This document shows positions 62,829 through 64,000 of a DNA stretch of 64,000 nucleotides, piece after piece. Numbering within the stretch: the stretch's first letter is position 1; every line of letters starts with the position of its first letter. The notes below the pieces were generated by a model, which saw only the letters and a program-made list of their open reading frames with translations, did not search any database and was not told the DNA's origin. Location of the stretch: NCBI GenBank assembly GCA_963803755.1, contig CAWDNP010000005.1, positions 186,001 through 250,000 of the forward strand, written 5' to 3'. This DNA comes from CAVUPF01 sp963803755. Its GTDB lineage: Bacteria; Actinomycetota; Thermoleophilia; Solirubrobacterales; 70-9. A program made the position numbers and the translations under genes.

Positions 62829-64000
62829 CTAGGCAGCTTGAGCTTGCACGCCGAACATCAATTCTCCTTTATCTGCATCAACTTCAATCACGTCTCCCTC
62901 GCTGAACTCACCCTCGAGGATCTTCAGCGCCAACTTGTCAACGAGTTGCTTCTGGATCACCCGCTTCAGCGGGCGAGCGCCGAAGGTCGGGTCGTAGCCG
63001 AGGTTGCCGAGCAGCGTCAGGGCCTCGCCCGTCAGCTCGACCTCGATCCCGTGCTCCCGTACCCGCCCGATCAGCTGCTTGACCTGCAGCTCGACGATCC
63101 GCCCGATGTCCTCCTTGGAGAGCCGGTGAAAGATCACCGTGTCGTCGATCCGATTGAGGAACTCCGGCTTGAAGGTGGCGGCCAGCACCTCCTCGATCTG
63201 CTCGCGCATCCTCTCATCGACCGACTCGCTGACGATCCGCTCGCTGCCGACGTTGGAGGTCATGATCAGCACCGTGCTGGTGAAACTGACCGTCCGCCCC
63301 TGGCCGTCGGTCAACCGTCCGTCGTCCATGATCTGCAGCAGGGTGTTGAAGACGTCGGGGTGCGCCTTCTCGATCTCATCGAGCAGGATCACCGCGTAGG
63401 GGCGTCGCCGCACCGCCTCGGTCAGCTGTCCACCCTCCTCGTAGCCGACGTAGCCGGGCGGGGCGCCGGTCAGCCGAGCCACCGTGTGCTTCTCCATGTA
63501 CTCGGACATGTCGAGCCGCACCATTGCCTGCTCGGAGTCGAACATGAACTCGGCCAGGGCCTTCGCCAGCTCGGTCTTGCCGACTCCGGTCGGGCCGAGG
63601 AAGAGAAAGCTGCCGATCGGGCGGTTGGGGTCTGAGAGCCCTGCGCGGGAACGGCGCAGGGCGCCGGAGACCGCGGCGATCGCCTCGTCTTGGCCGATCA
63701 CCCGCTCGTGCAGGCGCTCCTCCATGTGGAGCAGCTTCTCGACCTCGCCCTCCATCAGGCGGCTGACCGGGATCCCGGTCCACTTGGCGACCACCTCGGC
63801 AACGTCCTCCTCGGTTACCTCCTCGGCCAGCATCGTGGCGCCCGAGGAGTGCAGCTCGGCCAGCCGCGCCTCCTGCTCGGAGAGCGTCTTCTCCAGCTCC
63901 GGGATCTCCCCGTAGCGCAGCTTCGCCGCCCGTTCCAGGTCGGCCTCGCGCTCGGCCCGCTCGGCCTCACGCCCCGCCTCCTCCAGCCGCGCCTTCGCAG
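62829..64000 (-). CDS. clpB: ATP-dependent disaggregase ClpB, C-terminal part
   Basis: The C-terminal 390 residues of ClpB; the 5' part continues beyond the right edge of the window. Residues encoded at 63840-64000 belong to the coiled-coil middle domain (RAAKLRYGEIPELEKTLSEQ). The second AAA module follows: VAKWTGIPVSRLMEGE, Walker A GPTGVGKTELAKALAEFMFD, RLDMSEYMEKHTVARLTGAP, PGYVGYEEGGQLTEAVRRRP, Walker B YAVILLDEIEKAHPDVFNTL, and arginine-finger region FKPEFLNRIDDTVIFHRL. The middle domain identifies ClpB rather than ClpC. It rescues aggregated proteins with DnaK. Confidence 0.96.
   Translation of the reverse strand, partial: AKARLEEAGREAERAEREADLERAAKLRYGEIPELEKTLSEQEARLAELHSSGATMLAEEVTEEDVAEVVAKWTGIPVSRLMEGEVEKLLHMEERLHERVIGQDEAIAAVSGALRRSRAGLSDPNRPIGSFLFLGPTGVGKTELAKALAEFMFDSEQAMVRLDMSEYMEKHTVARLTGAPPGYVGYEEGGQLTEAVRRRPYAVILLDEIEKAHPDVFNTLLQIMDDGRLTDGQGRTVSFTSTVLIMTSNVGSERIVSESVDERMREQIEEVLAATFKPEFLNRIDDTVIFHRLSKEDIGRIVELQVKQLIGRVREHGIEVELTGEALTLLGNLGYDPTFGARPLKRVIQKQLVDKLALKILEGEFSEGDVIEVDADKGELMFGVQAQAA

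Overview
The window comes from a high-GC actinobacterium. Gene content and the tightly overlapping biosynthetic genes fit Thermoleophilia/Solirubrobacterales; that placement is an inference, because there is no rRNA to prove it.

About 1-36.1 kb is accessory DNA. From the left it holds a nuclease-like gene, an ECF sigma factor with a membrane partner, a second sigma-like gene with a repeat-rich membrane protein, a NUDIX hydrolase, a large secreted NHL/repeat protein, an IS1380-family remnant and a two-gene TPR/HEAT module. From 15 kb follows a mobilisable element: a MobF relaxase, a stretch rich in defence-type genes (Ymh/HEPN, AIPR abortive infection, a PLD-like protein, an antitoxin-GNAT pair, a DUF4062-like protein, a second HEPN-like gene), a TraG/VirD4 coupling protein, small HTH proteins, an M48 protease, an excisionase-like protein and a tyrosine integrase. 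The integrase ends next to the 3' half of a tRNA-Ala(TGC) at 36145-36191, taken as one attachment site of the element. No second copy was found by eye, so the other end may lie left of the window.

From 36.2 kb the sequence is housekeeping chromosome: lipA-lipB; a 2-oxoacid (pyruvate-type) dehydrogenase operon E1alpha-E1beta-E2 with lpdA nearby; thiE and a divergent TPP-riboswitch-thiO-thiSG unit; tRNA-Lys(TTT); a purine cluster purC-S-Q-L-F-N-H and purD-E-B, all on the minus strand and interrupted by a cytochrome P450 and a thioredoxin-fold protein; a GYD-domain protein; and the C-terminal half of clpB. Lipoate made through LipA/LipB serves the E2 subunit, and thiamine made through the Thi genes serves E1, so the 36-48 kb block is a coherent cofactor-plus-enzyme neighbourhood. 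purM and purK are not in the window.

Reading frames break in about 17 genes, roughly 35-40 times, including essential core genes (E1beta, E2, thiE, thiO, purH). In every case homology resumes in another frame, so these are most likely sequence or assembly errors. Such genes are given here as single features spanning all frames.
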